A DNA stretch of 64,000 bases, taken from an uncultured Rubripirellula sp. (GTDB lineage Bacteria > Planctomycetota > Planctomycetia > Pirellulales > Pirellulaceae). Position numbers and translations under genes: made by a program. The notes beneath the pieces are model-generated. The model searched no databases. It was not told the origin of the DNA and saw only the letters and a list, made by a program, of their open reading frames with translations. Positions 20,756 to 31,620 of this stretch are shown here, one piece after another. The stretch covers positions 1-64,000 of the forward strand of contig CALIBL010000006.1 of the NCBI GenBank assembly GCA_938045805.1. Direction: 5' to 3'. Numbering within the stretch: the first letter of the stretch is position 1; every line of letters begins with the position of its first letter.

Positions 20756-21071
20756 CTCGTTCTCAGAATCATAAACCCCAACAAAGATCATCCACCGCTT
20801 CAACTCACTGAGGCAAATCTGAGTTGGTATAGAAAGACACAAAAGCTCGTGTATTCGGGCAAAACTTACAATTTATTAGCAGGTCTAGCAAAACAAGCTT
20901 TCCCAACCAACCGGCACCGAATCGGTTTGAATTCTGACCAAAATGGAGGCAACTTTTTGCCCCGCTGAGAGACAAATTCCAACCAAGTCGGCCAATACCC
21001 TTGGCTCAAGATCGCCTATTTTGCAACTTGCAGAAACACATACGACGATTCCCACAAGGAATATCACTGCA

Positions 21072-21548
21072 ATGAAATTTTCCGACTTCATCAACTCGGA
21101 CGCAATTTGCGCTGAACTCAAAGCACAGACAAAGCAAGAGGTCATCGAAGAACTGGTTCAGTCCCTGCTCGATGCTGGACAGATCCAAGCTGATCAACGC
21201 GACGATATCGTCAGTTCCATCATGAAACGCGAGGAACTAGGCAGTACCGGAATTGGCCGAGGCGTTGCTGTACCGCATACCAAGCACCCGAGTGTCGAAA
21301 ATCTTGTGGGCACAGTAGGTGTGAGCGAAACTGGAGTTGACTTCGATTCACTCGACGGTGAACGCGTTCAGTTGTTCTTCCTGCTGATCAGCCCCCCCGA
21401 GAGACCGGGTGACCACCTCAGAGCTCTGGAAAACATCTCTCGGCAACTGCGAGACGAAACCTTTTGCAGATTCCTCAAGCAGAGTCGATCCAGTGCAGAC
21501 ATCCAGCAACTTCTTCAGGAAGCTGATGACAGTCAGTTCGTATCTTGA
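21072..21548 (+). CDS. ptsN: PTS IIA domain protein (PtsN/EIIA-Ntr-like)
   Basis: REELGSTGIGRGVAVPHTKHP active-site His region; PPERPGDHLRALENISRQLRD. Confidence 0.88.
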   Translation: MKFSDFINSDAICAELKAQTKQEVIEELVQSLLDAGQIQADQRDDIVSSIMKREELGSTGIGRGVAVPHTKHPSVENLVGTVGVSETGVDFDSLDGERVQLFFLLISPPERPGDHLRALENISRQLRDETFCRFLKQSRSSADIQQLLQEADDSQFVS

Positions 21549-21845
21549 ATGAGTACCGAATCGATCACCACAACCGTGACCGTACTTAACCCCCAAGGAC
21601 TCCACGCCCGACCCGCTGATCTGATTGTCAGACTTGCCAATCAATTTCAGTCGCAGGTCGAAATTGGGAAAGCGGGGGAATGGGTGGATGCCAAGAGCAT
21701 TCTATCGTTGCTGACCCTTGGGGCCGCGCAGGGCACCGAACTAGGACTTCAAGTAACGGGACCCGACGCCAGTGACGCGGTTGCGGCAATGAAAACCCTT
21801 TTTGCCGAGGGTTTCAATGAATTAGGCGAGCCGGTCGACGCGTGA
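21549..21845 (+). CDS. ptsH: HPr family phosphocarrier protein
   Basis: NPQGLHARPADLIVRLANQF (active His); AKSILSLLTLGAAQGTEL. Confidence 0.92.
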   Translation: MSTESITTTVTVLNPQGLHARPADLIVRLANQFQSQVEIGKAGEWVDAKSILSLLTLGAAQGTELGLQVTGPDASDAVAAMKTLFAEGFNELGEPVDA

Positions 21846-21911
21846 TGCATTGCTACCGGCGATCCTGTAGAATTTGCGGAAGGCCATGCTAGTGGCACCA
21901 ACGGGGGGTAA

Positions 21912-21976
21912 TTGTCAGCTCGACGTCGAGGCGTAACTGACAAAGCAATCCCGTGCAGTCCGATACGCGAGTATCG
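21912..21976 (+). other. Two adjacent hairpins in the ptsH-ptsI spacer, including a GNRA-tetraloop hairpin
   Basis: TTGTCAG-[CTCGACGTCGAG GCGTAA]-CTGACAA (21912-21943) and CGATAC-GCGA-GTATCG (21961-21976). Confidence 0.6.
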
Positions 21977-22223
21977 AAAGAAACAACACAATATGGGAAT
22001 CGAATCAATCCTTTAGCGCCAAAATGCGTGGCCAAGAATCCAGATGATTCTCGGTGAAATTGAAAAGGTTCTCTCCAACAAAACAACTTATCAGCTCACT
22101 CATCGATTCCCGGGGACATCAGAGATGTCTCTCGGAAGCTTTTTCGGTTAGAGATAGCCGCAATGCTTCTGCAACGATGGTCGGATCCTTCATTGTATCC
22201 CTCCCGCATGCCGGAGCGATTCG

Positions 22224-22240
22224 ATGCGTTAGCAACGCAT
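22224..22240 (+). promoter_or_regulatory. Hairpin overlapping the ptsI start codon
   Basis: ATGCGTT-AGC-AACGCAT perfect 7-bp stem. Its 3' end supplies the AT of the first ATG of ATGATGATG. Confidence 0.5.
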
Positions 22241-23990
22241 GATGATGCTTGAACTTCAAGGTATCCCCGTATCGCCCGGAATCGCCATCGGACCAGCGCT
22301 CGTGCTGGATCTGGAAGGGTATCGTATTCCAAAGAAAATCATTTCAGCCGATGCGGTGGATGAGGAATTCTCGCGTCTTCGGAAAGCGGTCCTTAGCGTT
22401 GCGCAGCAACTCGAGACACAGCGAAAGGCAACGTCAGAAGTTGCCGGTGAGACAACTGCTGATATCTTCGCAGCACAACTCCAAATGCTGCATGATCCCC
22501 GGTTACAAGCCGAGCTTGGGCGACGCGTCAGACAGGAGCACCAATCAGCAGACTACGCAGTGAACCGCGTATTACGGCATTACTCGGACTCTCTACGCCG
22601 CTTGGACAACCCTATTTTGGCCGATCGTGCTGATGATGTCACGGATATCGAGAAACAGTTGTTGTTCGAACTGGGGGCGGTGAATGAACAACCACTGTCC
22701 GATATCAACGAACCCGTGATTCTGCTTTCGCGAACACTCACCCCATCGGAGACCGCAAATCTCGATCGTCGATTTGTGCGGGCGTTTTGCACTGAGATTG
22801 GCGGATCTGGAGGGCACACGGCGATTGTCGCAAAGGGGCTGGAACTGCCAGCGGTGGTTGGTATCGGACCGTTTCTCGACTCGGTTCCGCCAAATTGTCG
22901 TGTGATCGTGGACGGCGATCGAGGGGTTGTGGTTCTCGATCCGGACGATGCAACACTCGATCACTATCGACGTCGAATCAAGGATCGAGAGTCCCTCAGC
23001 CAGAGACTCTCAGAATTGCGTGATCTGCCAGCGGAAACAGCAGACGGGCATCAAGTACGCCTCAGCGCCAACATCGAATTCCCCCATGAGACCACCGCAT
23101 GTATTGAACGTGGCGCGGATGGAATCGGACTCTACCGTACTGAATTTCTCTACCTTTCAAGCTCTGACGAGCCCAGCGAAGAGGATCACTTCGAAGCCTA
23201 CAGGCAAGTGGTTCGCGAGATGAACGGCAGGCCCGTCGTGATCCGCACACTCGATCTAGGTGCGGATAAAATGGGCCGACGTCCGTTGGCAGAAAGGGAA
23301 CACAACCCGTTCCTCGGTTTACGCAGCATCCGGCTCTCTCTCAGAAACCTTGATCTTTTCCGTCCACAATTACGGGCCATCCTTCGCGCCGCGGTTGATG
23401 GTGATATTCGAGTCATGTTCCCGCTGATTACCACCATTGCCGAGCTTCGTCAGGCGAGAATGCTGCTCAAGGTGGTTGGGGAAGACCTCAAGGACGAGGG
23501 GATTCCCTACCGTGCTGATATTCCGGTAGGAATGATGGTCGAAGTTCCGGCGGCAGTCGTCATGCTTGAGCACTTTGTCAAAGAAGTCGATTTCCTAAGC
23601 ATCGGAACCAATGACCTCGCCCAGTACACCCTCGCGGTCGACCGGAGCAATGAGTACGTTTCGGATCTCTATCAATCCAGCGATCCAGCGGTCCTCCGTT
23701 TGATTCAGCGATGCGTCGCGGTTGCCGATGCCAATCAAATCCCTCTTTCGGTTTGCGGCGAAATGAGTAGCAATCCGGGTCGCGCCCTACTGCTCCTTGG
23801 CCTTGGCGTGCGACATTTGAGCGTCCCGCCGGCAGCACTCACGCGAGTCAAGAAAGCAATTCGCAGCGTGACTACCGAACAGTGTGAGCAAATTGCAATC
23901 CGCGCCATGAATCTGGAAGCCGCTCGTGATGTCGATATGTACCTACTCGATCGTCTTTCCAAGTACGTTCCAGAATTGATTGTCTCCTGA
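22239..23990 (+). CDS. ptsI: Phosphoenolpyruvate-protein phosphotransferase (PTS Enzyme I)
   Basis: GIPVSPGIAIGPALVL; GGSGGHTAIVAKGLELPAVVG; GADGIGLYRTEFLYL; IGTNDLAQYTLAVDR; CGEMSSNP. Confidence 0.95.
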   Translation: MMMLELQGIPVSPGIAIGPALVLDLEGYRIPKKIISADAVDEEFSRLRKAVLSVAQQLETQRKATSEVAGETTADIFAAQLQMLHDPRLQAELGRRVRQEHQSADYAVNRVLRHYSDSLRRLDNPILADRADDVTDIEKQLLFELGAVNEQPLSDINEPVILLSRTLTPSETANLDRRFVRAFCTEIGGSGGHTAIVAKGLELPAVVGIGPFLDSVPPNCRVIVDGDRGVVVLDPDDATLDHYRRRIKDRESLSQRLSELRDLPAETADGHQVRLSANIEFPHETTACIERGADGIGLYRTEFLYLSSSDEPSEEDHFEAYRQVVREMNGRPVVIRTLDLGADKMGRRPLAEREHNPFLGLRSIRLSLRNLDLFRPQLRAILRAAVDGDIRVMFPLITTIAELRQARMLLKVVGEDLKDEGIPYRADIPVGMMVEVPAAVVMLEHFVKEVDFLSIGTNDLAQYTLAVDRSNEYVSDLYQSSDPAVLRLIQRCVAVADANQIPLSVCGEMSSNPGRALLLLGLGVRHLSVPPAALTRVKKAIRSVTTEQCEQIAIRAMNLEAARDVDMYLLDRLSKYVPELIVS

Positions 23991-24022
23991 CCCAACCTCC
24001 TTTTTTAAGCACAGCAACGCAA

Positions 24023-24829
24023 GTGACCTCGCCAATCGACAATCGTTCAGACCATGAGCAATCGGAAGATGCTAGTTTGCCGATGGGGAACGTCCAATCA
24101 GAGTCGGCTGCTGCGGATTCCGAAACCGTTGAACCACTACGAATTCGGTATCGAATCCGATTTTCTAAGACAGGCCTGCTGCGTTGGATTAGTCATCGAG
24201 ACCTAGCAAGGCTCTGGGAGAGACTCTTACGCCGAGCAAATTTCAAACTCTCCATGACCCAAGGGTTTCATCCCAAACCAAGGATTGGCTTCCCCTCAGC
24301 ACTCGCCTTGGGTGTTGATGGCCTCGAGGAGGTTGTCGAGTTGGAATTTGCAGAAGACCTAGCGCCCCAAAATGTACTGCAGCGTCTTCAGGAAGATCGG
24401 CAACCAGGTTTGTCGATCACAAGTGTCTCGAAGGTTCCCGAGGGTTTTAAGAAACCTCAACTTGAGAAAAGCGACTATCAAATCACGCTGCCCGAAAATG
24501 CTGATCCGGTTGCGACGCAGCGTGCTGTCGAGAAGTTGCTTGGTCAACCAACCGTTTCGGTAGCCAGAAAAAAGAAAACGCTCACCGTCGAAACCGCAAA
24601 ACAGATTCTTTCCCTGCAGGTGAACCACGACCACCTCAGCCTCACACTCGCAGCAAGTGAGGCGGCAACGCTACGCCCCCAAGATGTTCTGGACCTGATG
24701 GACTGTGGGGACTGGATTGAAAACGGATCATTAATCACTCGCAATCGCGTCTATCTGCGACAAGACGTGACCGGCGAAGAAAGCGACATGATTGCCTTGG
24801 CAACTGAAACTCCGACAACGCACCCATAA
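24023..24829 (+). CDS. DUF2344 / TIGR03936 family radical-SAM-linked protein
   Basis: RYRIRFSKTGLLRWISHRDLARLWERLLRRANFKLSMTQGFHPKPRIGFPSALALGVDG. Confidence 0.85.
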   Translation: MTSPIDNRSDHEQSEDASLPMGNVQSESAAADSETVEPLRIRYRIRFSKTGLLRWISHRDLARLWERLLRRANFKLSMTQGFHPKPRIGFPSALALGVDGLEEVVELEFAEDLAPQNVLQRLQEDRQPGLSITSVSKVPEGFKKPQLEKSDYQITLPENADPVATQRAVEKLLGQPTVSVARKKKTLTVETAKQILSLQVNHDHLSLTLAASEAATLRPQDVLDLMDCGDWIENGSLITRNRVYLRQDVTGEESDMIALATETPTTHP

Positions 24830-25001
24830 CCGAACAAATACAGCGAGAGCACTCAATGACAGCATTCCTACATGATGCATGCAGGAGTCATTCGATACGA
24901 CCTCGCCAAATACAAACCATATCACCGCTGGCGTCCACACTTAGGCTTCTCGTAATTGCCAAGTGCTTAGCCAGCCTTACAAACCCGTGAGGGAATCGAC
25001 C

Positions 25002-26609
25002 ATGAAAAAAGAAATGCTCATCAATGTTCTTCAGCCCGAAGAATGCAGAATTGCCGTACTTGAAGACGGCCAACTCGAAGAACTTTACATGGAACGCAAG
25101 AGCGTTGAGGCTTTTGCTGGCAATATCTACCGCGGCAAGATTGTTAATCTTGAGCCAAGTATCCAAGCGGCATTCGTCGACTTCGGAGTTGGGCGAAACG
25201 GCTTCCTACACATCAGTGACGTCGAACCTCAATACTTCCGGCAGGGCGGCTATGACCCCGAAGAAATCATGCGGGAGTCGGACGAGATGGCGGAGGCCGC
25301 TGCGAAACGCGCCAGGGAGTCTGGGCGGGGTAGCAAGCACGCCTACAAAGGTGGTCGACCACGAGTGAAGCCGCCAATTCAAGAAATCTTCAAGCGTGGG
25401 GATGAAGTCCTTGTGCAGGTGATCAAAGAGGGCATTGGCACCAAGGGGCCGACTCTCAGCACCTACCTGTCCATCCCCGGACGCTACCTCGTTCTCATGC
25501 CTTCACTCTCGAGGATCGGTGTGAGTCGAAAAATTGAGGACGAAGATGACCGAAAGCGACTCAAGCGATGCCTACTCTCCTTGGATCCACCCAAGGGTGT
25601 GGGCTTCATCGTTCGGACGGCCGGCGCAGGCCGCAAGGAAAAAGAACTTCAACGCGACATGGAATACCTACTTCGTCTATGGAAGGCGATCGTTCGTCGA
25701 GTGAAAAGCAGCACTCAGCCGGGTGTCATCTATGAAGAAAGCGACCTGATCATTCGAACCATCCGCGACATTTTCTCGGATGACATCGATCAGATTCTCA
25801 TCGATGAGTCCGAGTCCTACGAGAAGGCGCGCGACTTCCTCAAAATGGTCATGCCGAGGGTAGTCGATCGCCTGAAACTCTACGACGAAACCGTCCCGCT
25901 CTACCACAAATACAAGCTTGAGCGTGAAATCATCAAAATCAACCAGCGTCAGGTTCACCTGAAAGAAGGTGGGTCGATCGTCATCGACCCCACCGAAGCT
26001 CTGGTCGCTATCGATGTCAATAGCGGGAACTTCCGAGGCAATGACTCGGCTGAAGAAAATGCGTTTCGCCTGAATCTGGCAGCAGCCAAAGAAATCGCGA
26101 GACAACTACGCCTACGTGACTTGGGCGGCGTGATCGTTAATGACTTTATCGATATGCGAAAGGAAAGCCATCGCCGGAAGGTGGAACGCTGCCTTCGTGA
26201 CGCAATGTCGGGCGACCGAGCGAGAACCAAAATCTTGCGAACCAGCCCCTTTGGGCTAATCGAGATGACCCGTCAGCGAGTCCGGCCGAGTCTCAAACGC
26301 AGCATCTACAACGACTGCCCCTGCTGCGACGGGCGTGGGCTTGTCAAAACAGCTGAAAGTATGTCGATCGAAGTGATTAGAACGCTCGCTCTAGCGATCA
26401 AAAATGAACACATTAAACGCGTGACCATACGCGTGAACGACCAAGTGGCCGCTCACTTGAACAACAAGAAACGCCGGGAAGTAATGGAAATGGAGGACGA
26501 AGGCAAGATGACAGTCCAAATCCTCGGTAGTGAGGCACTTTATCCTGAGCACCTCGAAATGGACTGCCGAGATCAGAACGGAGAGCGAGTGGAAATCGAT
26601 TCGCTCTAA
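25002..26609 (+). CDS. rng: Ribonuclease E/G family protein
   Basis: MKKEMLINVLQPEECRIAVLEDGQLEELYMER; GNIYRGKIVNLEPSIQAAFVDFGVGRNGFLHISDV; VAIDVNSGNF; GLIEMTRQRVRPSL; CPCCDGRG. Confidence 0.92.
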   Translation: MKKEMLINVLQPEECRIAVLEDGQLEELYMERKSVEAFAGNIYRGKIVNLEPSIQAAFVDFGVGRNGFLHISDVEPQYFRQGGYDPEEIMRESDEMAEAAAKRARESGRGSKHAYKGGRPRVKPPIQEIFKRGDEVLVQVIKEGIGTKGPTLSTYLSIPGRYLVLMPSLSRIGVSRKIEDEDDRKRLKRCLLSLDPPKGVGFIVRTAGAGRKEKELQRDMEYLLRLWKAIVRRVKSSTQPGVIYEESDLIIRTIRDIFSDDIDQILIDESESYEKARDFLKMVMPRVVDRLKLYDETVPLYHKYKLEREIIKINQRQVHLKEGGSIVIDPTEALVAIDVNSGNFRGNDSAEENAFRLNLAAAKEIARQLRLRDLGGVIVNDFIDMRKESHRRKVERCLRDAMSGDRARTKILRTSPFGLIEMTRQRVRPSLKRSIYNDCPCCDGRGLVKTAESMSIEVIRTLALAIKNEHIKRVTIRVNDQVAAHLNNKKRREVMEMEDEGKMTVQILGSEALYPEHLEMDCRDQNGERVEIDSL

Positions 26610-26673
26610 ACCTTCACGATTTATCCCATAAGTTTCATGCGTCTCCCTTTGAACCCCTTCAGCACCTGCGCCC

Positions 26674-27396
26674 ATGATTGAACTCGGTGTTAACATTGAC
26701 CACGTCGCAACCGTTCGACAAGCGCGTCGGACCTATGAACCAGACCCAGTGGTTGCGGCCGCTCTAGCAGAGCAAGGTGGCGCTGATGGCATCACGTTCC
26801 ATCTCCGCGAAGATCGTCGCCACATTCAGGATCGCGATGTAGAGATCCTGAAGCAGACGGTTAGTGTCAAAACAAACCTCGAGATTGCGTGTGCCGACGA
26901 CGTCGTTGCAATCGCTTGCCGAATTCAACCCGACTGGGCCTTGCTTGTCCCGGAAAGTCGCGAGGAAGTCACAACCGAAGGGGGCCTTGATGTAGCCGCA
27001 GATTCTGGACGTATTCGGGATGCAATTCAAAAACTACAGTCAAGTGGGATTCTGGTAAGCCTGTTCGTGGACCCAGATCCCTTTCAAGTAGAAGCTGCAT
27101 CGAAACTGGGAGTCTCGGCGGTAGAACTGCACACTGGGCCATATGCTCTCGCAAAGGGGGCAGAGCAAGCTAAGGAACTCGAAAGATTAGAGACCGCTGG
27201 TAATCTTGCATCACAGTGCGGTCTACGTTTACATGCGGGACATGGCTTAAACTATCACAATGTCCGACCCGTTGCAGAAATCCAGAATATGGTTGAGCTC
27301 AACATCGGTCACTCCATCGTTTCACGAGCCGTAATGGTTGGCATGCGTGATGCGGTCGCTCAGATGCGACAAATACTCGATTTGGTTGCCCCCTGA
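26674..27396 (+). CDS. pdxJ: Pyridoxine 5'-phosphate synthase
   Basis: [66 protein letters not shown]. Confidence 0.96.
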   Translation: MIELGVNIDHVATVRQARRTYEPDPVVAAALAEQGGADGITFHLREDRRHIQDRDVEILKQTVSVKTNLEIACADDVVAIACRIQPDWALLVPESREEVTTEGGLDVAADSGRIRDAIQKLQSSGILVSLFVDPDPFQVEAASKLGVSAVELHTGPYALAKGAEQAKELERLETAGNLASQCGLRLHAGHGLNYHNVRPVAEIQNMVELNIGHSIVSRAVMVGMRDAVAQMRQILDLVAP

Positions 27397-27454
27397 TTCT
27401 CGTTGGCACACGCGGACAAGCTTATTTCATCTCGGGCTCGTATCGAGTCACGTA

Positions 27455-28135
27455 TTAACGCCAGATCCAGTCACGAATCGCTGTAGCAACTTCATCGCCA
27501 GATTGGATCATCCGGTAAAGCAAGAAAACGGTGAGCATAGCCGTCGCGAAGCCGAGAAGAATCCCTCGCTTTTTTGAAGTACTTCGTCCGCTGAGCTTCT
27601 CTTCAAACGACTTTTTAAGCGTGGACCAAAACGCAACAGACAAATTGTCTTCAAAAGCGACGATATTCGCATAATCGCTTGAGCTTTGACCTGTAATCTT
27701 CAGGTGTACTCCATGTCGGGGCAAGAAAACTTGCAATTGTGATTCTACCGCGGTCGCCTCACCATCGACTGATTTTGCTGCCTCTAGCAGCGGCTCAAGC
27801 AACGCCGAAGGCTCGCCACCGTAGACCACTAACCGCGGCTTCGCCCCTAAAACAAGTAATGTCACACAAAGGGCATAGAAGAGTAACAGGACAGCCCAAA
27901 CTAGCGAGCCGAAGACAGCAGCTGCTGCCATCGGAAAAAAGAGCTCTACCGGCCCAATTGCAATCATCCCCGATACCGCAAAGGCGAGCGAGAATATCTC
28001 TCGACCGCCGGTTGTAACATGGTACCTGCCAGAGAGCCGAATCGCCGAAACCACCATCAAATGCATAAGCAATGGTGTCAGCGCTAGGATGAGTGAAAAT
28101 GATTCCATCAGGATCAACTCATGAGGTTCAGGCAA
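27455..28135 (-). CDS. Hypothetical membrane protein
   Basis: ORF with several hydrophobic segments plus a C-terminal TM helix; no family recognised. Confidence 0.6.
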   Translation of the reverse strand: MPEPHELILMESFSLILALTPLLMHLMVVSAIRLSGRYHVTTGGREIFSLAFAVSGMIAIGPVELFFPMAAAAVFGSLVWAVLLLFYALCVTLLVLGAKPRLVVYGGEPSALLEPLLEAAKSVDGEATAVESQLQVFLPRHGVHLKITGQSSSDYANIVAFEDNLSVAFWSTLKKSFEEKLSGRSTSKKRGILLGFATAMLTVFLLYRMIQSGDEVATAIRDWIWR

Positions 28136-28198
28136 GGTGACGATCAGCGAGACGTAACGTTCCGATCATCCGAGAGAACTCTTGTAGCGGTCACACCG

Positions 28199-29551
28199 CT
28201 AATCCATTAACTCTCGCTCAACCCACTTGGTGTCGTGCTTACCTTGAACGAAATCTTCGTGCTGAAGAACAATATCGTGGAAACCAGCAGTCGTTTCGAT
28301 CCCTTCGACCTGCATCTCCTTGAGTGCGCGACGCATGGTGGCGATCGCTTCGTCACGAGTGGGTCGATGTACAATCAGCTTTGCAATCATCGAGTCATAG
28401 TACGGAGGAACGGTGTAACCACCATAAACATGGGAGTCGAACCGAACTCCGATCCCACCGGGAGCGAAGAACTTCTTGATATTCCCGGGATTAGGTCGAA
28501 ATCCTTTGCTGGGATCCTCTGCATTGATGCGGCACTCAATTGCGTGGCCGGTGCATTGAAGGTCTTCTTGTTGAAATGGTAGAGGTTCACCCGCGGCAAC
28601 AAGTATTTGCGACTTGATAAGATCCACACCACTGACCATTTCCGAAACAGGATGCTCTACCTGAATTCGAGCATTTACCTCAATAAAATAGAAGTCATTG
28701 TTTTCATCAACGATGAATTCCACCGTCCCGGCATTCGTGTAATCCGCTCCTCGAATCATCCGAACAGCCGCTGCACAGATTGCATCACGTCGCTCTTCGG
28801 GCAAGTTGGGACTCGGAGCTTCTTCAATCAATTTTTGATGACGACGCTGAACGCTGCAGTCTCTTTCAAAGAGATGGCAAACATTCCCGTGGTGGTCGGC
28901 AATCACTTGCACCTCAATATGCCGAGGATTCCCGACATACTTTTCTAGGTAGACACCGCCATTGCCAAACGCGGCTTCAGCTTCTGTTCTCGCCTGAGAT
29001 AGTGCCGTGAGTAGAGTATCTTCGTCGGGAGCTACTCTCATCCCTTTTCCGCCACCGCCTGCGGTTGCCTTGATCAAGACTGGGTAGCCAATTTCTTTTG
29101 CAACCTTCACAGCAACGTCATCGGATTCAATCAGTCCGTCACTGCCGGGCACAACAGGGACGTCTGAGGCGATCGCCATGGACCTCGCGGTATTCTTATC
29201 ACCGAGCTTTTCCATCGCTTGCGGGCTGGGGCCGATGAACTCGAATCCACTCGCACGACACACCTCATTGAAGTGGGCGTTCTCGGCCAAGAATCCATAA
29301 CCGGGATGGATGGCGTCTGCATCGGAAACTTCCGCAGCAGCAATAATTTGATCGATTTTGAGGTAGCTATCAGCACTGCGGGCCGATCCCACGCAATAGG
29401 ATTCGTCGGCCAACGCGACGTGCATCGAATCAGCATCCGCCTCGCTATAAACCGCTACGGATTGAATACCGAGCTCACGACAAGCTCGTATCACCCGTAA
29501 CGCAATTTCACCGCGATTTGCGATCAGAATCTTCTTAAACACTTGATTCAC
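28199..29551 (-). CDS. accC: Acetyl-CoA carboxylase, biotin carboxylase subunit
   Basis: [63 protein letters not shown]. Confidence 0.97.
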   Translation of the reverse strand: MNQVFKKILIANRGEIALRVIRACRELGIQSVAVYSEADADSMHVALADESYCVGSARSADSYLKIDQIIAAAEVSDADAIHPGYGFLAENAHFNEVCRASGFEFIGPSPQAMEKLGDKNTARSMAIASDVPVVPGSDGLIESDDVAVKVAKEIGYPVLIKATAGGGGKGMRVAPDEDTLLTALSQARTEAEAAFGNGGVYLEKYVGNPRHIEVQVIADHHGNVCHLFERDCSVQRRHQKLIEEAPSPNLPEERRDAICAAAVRMIRGADYTNAGTVEFIVDENNDFYFIEVNARIQVEHPVSEMVSGVDLIKSQILVAAGEPLPFQQEDLQCTGHAIECRINAEDPSKGFRPNPGNIKKFFAPGGIGVRFDSHVYGGYTVPPYYDSMIAKLIVHRPTRDEAIATMRRALKEMQVEGIETTAGFHDIVLQHEDFVQGKHDTKWVERELMD

Positions 29552-29744
29552 ATCTCTGAGAATGAGTCAGTAAACAAAACCATCACACGTCAGTAGGCTT
29601 TCCATCCGCATCAACTGCTCGCGATTTCATACTCTCATTGGATTACGCAACACAATCCATAGAAGTTGCTGTACGGTCTCACCAACTCGCAACAACTGCG
29701 GAGGAAGAGCAGGGAGACCGCGGTCAGACTGACTCCTCGAGCGA

Positions 29745-30218
29745 TCAGTCCGGCTGCACCCGAAACATCGGCTTGCCAAAATCAACCGGTTGTTGGTCAC
29801 CTACGAGTATCTCAACGATGGTCCCGCTGCATTCCGCTGGGATTTCATTGAAGACCTTCATCGCTTCCACGATACAAACAACCGTGTCTGGACTGACGCG
29901 ATCTCCTACCTTCACAAAAGTAGGAGATTCTGGGTTCGCCTTCGCGTAGAACGTCCCTACCATCGGGGCGTTGATGGTGACGGTGCCCGCAGTGTTATCA
30001 GCCGGAGTTGTTGCTGCAGTTTGAGGTGCCGCGGCTGCAACTGGTGCAGCGGCCGTCGGGGCACCGACCATCTGTACAGCTCCACCTCGCTTCAGCTTGA
30101 TCTTCTCTTCGCCTTCCTGAAGATCTACCTCAACTAGCTCGTGCTGCTCCATCAATTCAATGATCTGCCGGATGCGTGCGACATCGAACACATCCTTGGG
30201 CTTTGCGCCTTTGCTCAT
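29745..30218 (-). CDS. accB: Acetyl-CoA carboxylase biotin carboxyl carrier protein
   Basis: INAPMVGTFYAKANPESPTFVKVGDRVSPDTVVCIVEAMKVFNEI (biotinylation EAMKV). Confidence 0.96.
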   Translation of the reverse strand: MSKGAKPKDVFDVARIRQIIELMEQHELVEVDLQEGEEKIKLKRGGAVQMVGAPTAAAPVAAAAPQTAATTPADNTAGTVTINAPMVGTFYAKANPESPTFVKVGDRVSPDTVVCIVEAMKVFNEIPAECSGTIVEILVGDQQPVDFGKPMFRVQPD

Positions 30219-30458
30219 TCTTGACTCGCCGTCATTTGTAAAAAAAGAGGACTTTCTTGATGCATTAGGCCCTGAACAGGCCGCGTTGGGAAAGTTTACC
30301 TAACCTGCGGTAAAACGCCCATCCCGCCTTTGATTTCCGCATTCACTTTTCTTGCTTCAATAAAAAAGTATCGAACGGAGAAACCGACGTTTTTTCCGGC
30401 TGTATCCACAACGAAAAGCGGATTTTCAAACTCGATGCACCGCTTGAATTCCACAGTT

Positions 30459-31571
30459 TTACAACATCAGACAATGATCATCGAGTCCCTTAGGAAGGTC
30501 ACTGAGAACTTCGCATCCAGTTTCAGTGACCAGCACGTCATCTTCGATACGAATCCCAAACTCACCCTCGAAGTACACGCCCGGCTCAACCGTGATAATC
30601 ATACCGCTCTGCAGAGGGTCGTCGCCGACCGCTGACATCCTCGGTGACTCATGAATTTGCAAACCAACGCCATGCCCGAGCCCGTGCTTGAAAGCCTGCT
30701 CCATCCCCGCCGCTCTTAAAACTTCTCTCGCCGCGGTATCAACCACCCGAGTGGAAACTCCTGGTTTGATTGCGGCGATTGCCGCCAACTGCGCTTCTAA
30801 AACGACCGCGTGAGCATGCGCGAAATCGTCACCTGATGCGGCAAGTTTCAGCGTTCGGGTCAAATCACTCGCATAGCCTCCACACAAAGCGCCCCAATCA
30901 ATCAGCAGACAATTTGCGCCCCCTATCCTGCGATCGGACGGCTGATAATGAGGCAGAGCCGCGCCAGCACCTGCGCCAACAATCGGCGCGAAACTACACC
31001 CCTCAGCGCCACGCCGACGCATACTCGCCTCCAAGGCATAAACCACCTCCAATTCCGTCCAATTACCGCGGATTTGAGGCAATACCTCTGTAAAGGCTTC
31101 TTGTGCGACCTTCACGGCGAATCGTGTGGTGGCAATTTCAGTTTCGTCTTTGATCATCCGCAACGATTCAACCATTCCCAAGGTCTCGACAAATTCGACT
31201 TCAGAGAGCCCTGTCATCAAATTTCTGTAAGACGCGAGAGTAAGGTGCTGAGCCTCGATGCCGACGCGCGGTGTACGATTGATGCCCGATTCCAATGACT
31301 TCAGAGCATCACGTGTTAAGTCAGGCAGTAGATCACTGGGGGATCGAATCCTCGCTTCGAACCCCGGGCATTGACTCGCAATTTGGCTTTCGTATCGCCC
31401 ATCACTCAGGAGAATCGGGTTTCCATCTCCGATCACCAAGTAAGTACTATCGCCGGTGAACCCTGTGAGGTAGCGGACATTGACCTCGTTAGTAATCAGC
31501 GCAGCATCCAAGCCCTCCTGCTGCAGCTTGTCAGTTAATCGATTGATGCGATTCTCAATTTGCTGATTCAT
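30459..31571 (-). CDS. pepP: Xaa-Pro aminopeptidase (M24B)
   Basis: RYLTGFTGDSTYLVI; LLIDWGALCGGYASDLTRT; HGLGHGVGLQIHESP; ITVEPGVYFEGEFGIRIEDDVLVTE. Confidence 0.92.
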   Translation of the reverse strand: MNQQIENRINRLTDKLQQEGLDAALITNEVNVRYLTGFTGDSTYLVIGDGNPILLSDGRYESQIASQCPGFEARIRSPSDLLPDLTRDALKSLESGINRTPRVGIEAQHLTLASYRNLMTGLSEVEFVETLGMVESLRMIKDETEIATTRFAVKVAQEAFTEVLPQIRGNWTELEVVYALEASMRRRGAEGCSFAPIVGAGAGAALPHYQPSDRRIGGANCLLIDWGALCGGYASDLTRTLKLAASGDDFAHAHAVVLEAQLAAIAAIKPGVSTRVVDTAAREVLRAAGMEQAFKHGLGHGVGLQIHESPRMSAVGDDPLQSGMIITVEPGVYFEGEFGIRIEDDVLVTETGCEVLSDLPKGLDDHCLML

Positions 31572-31620
31572 CCTATGAGCACCTCAATGATCTCGTTCTC
31601 TTAGCCATTCAACGCACTCT

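Noticed and set aside
20795-20830. CAACTCA-N12-TGAGTTG hairpin after hpf as a terminator
   Set aside because: No T-tract follows. It may be a weak structure only, not enough to call.
31321-31365. tRNA T-arm-like sequence (gggatcgaatcctcgcttcgaacccc)
   Set aside because: Inside the pepP coding frame, and no matching acceptor or anticodon arms found.
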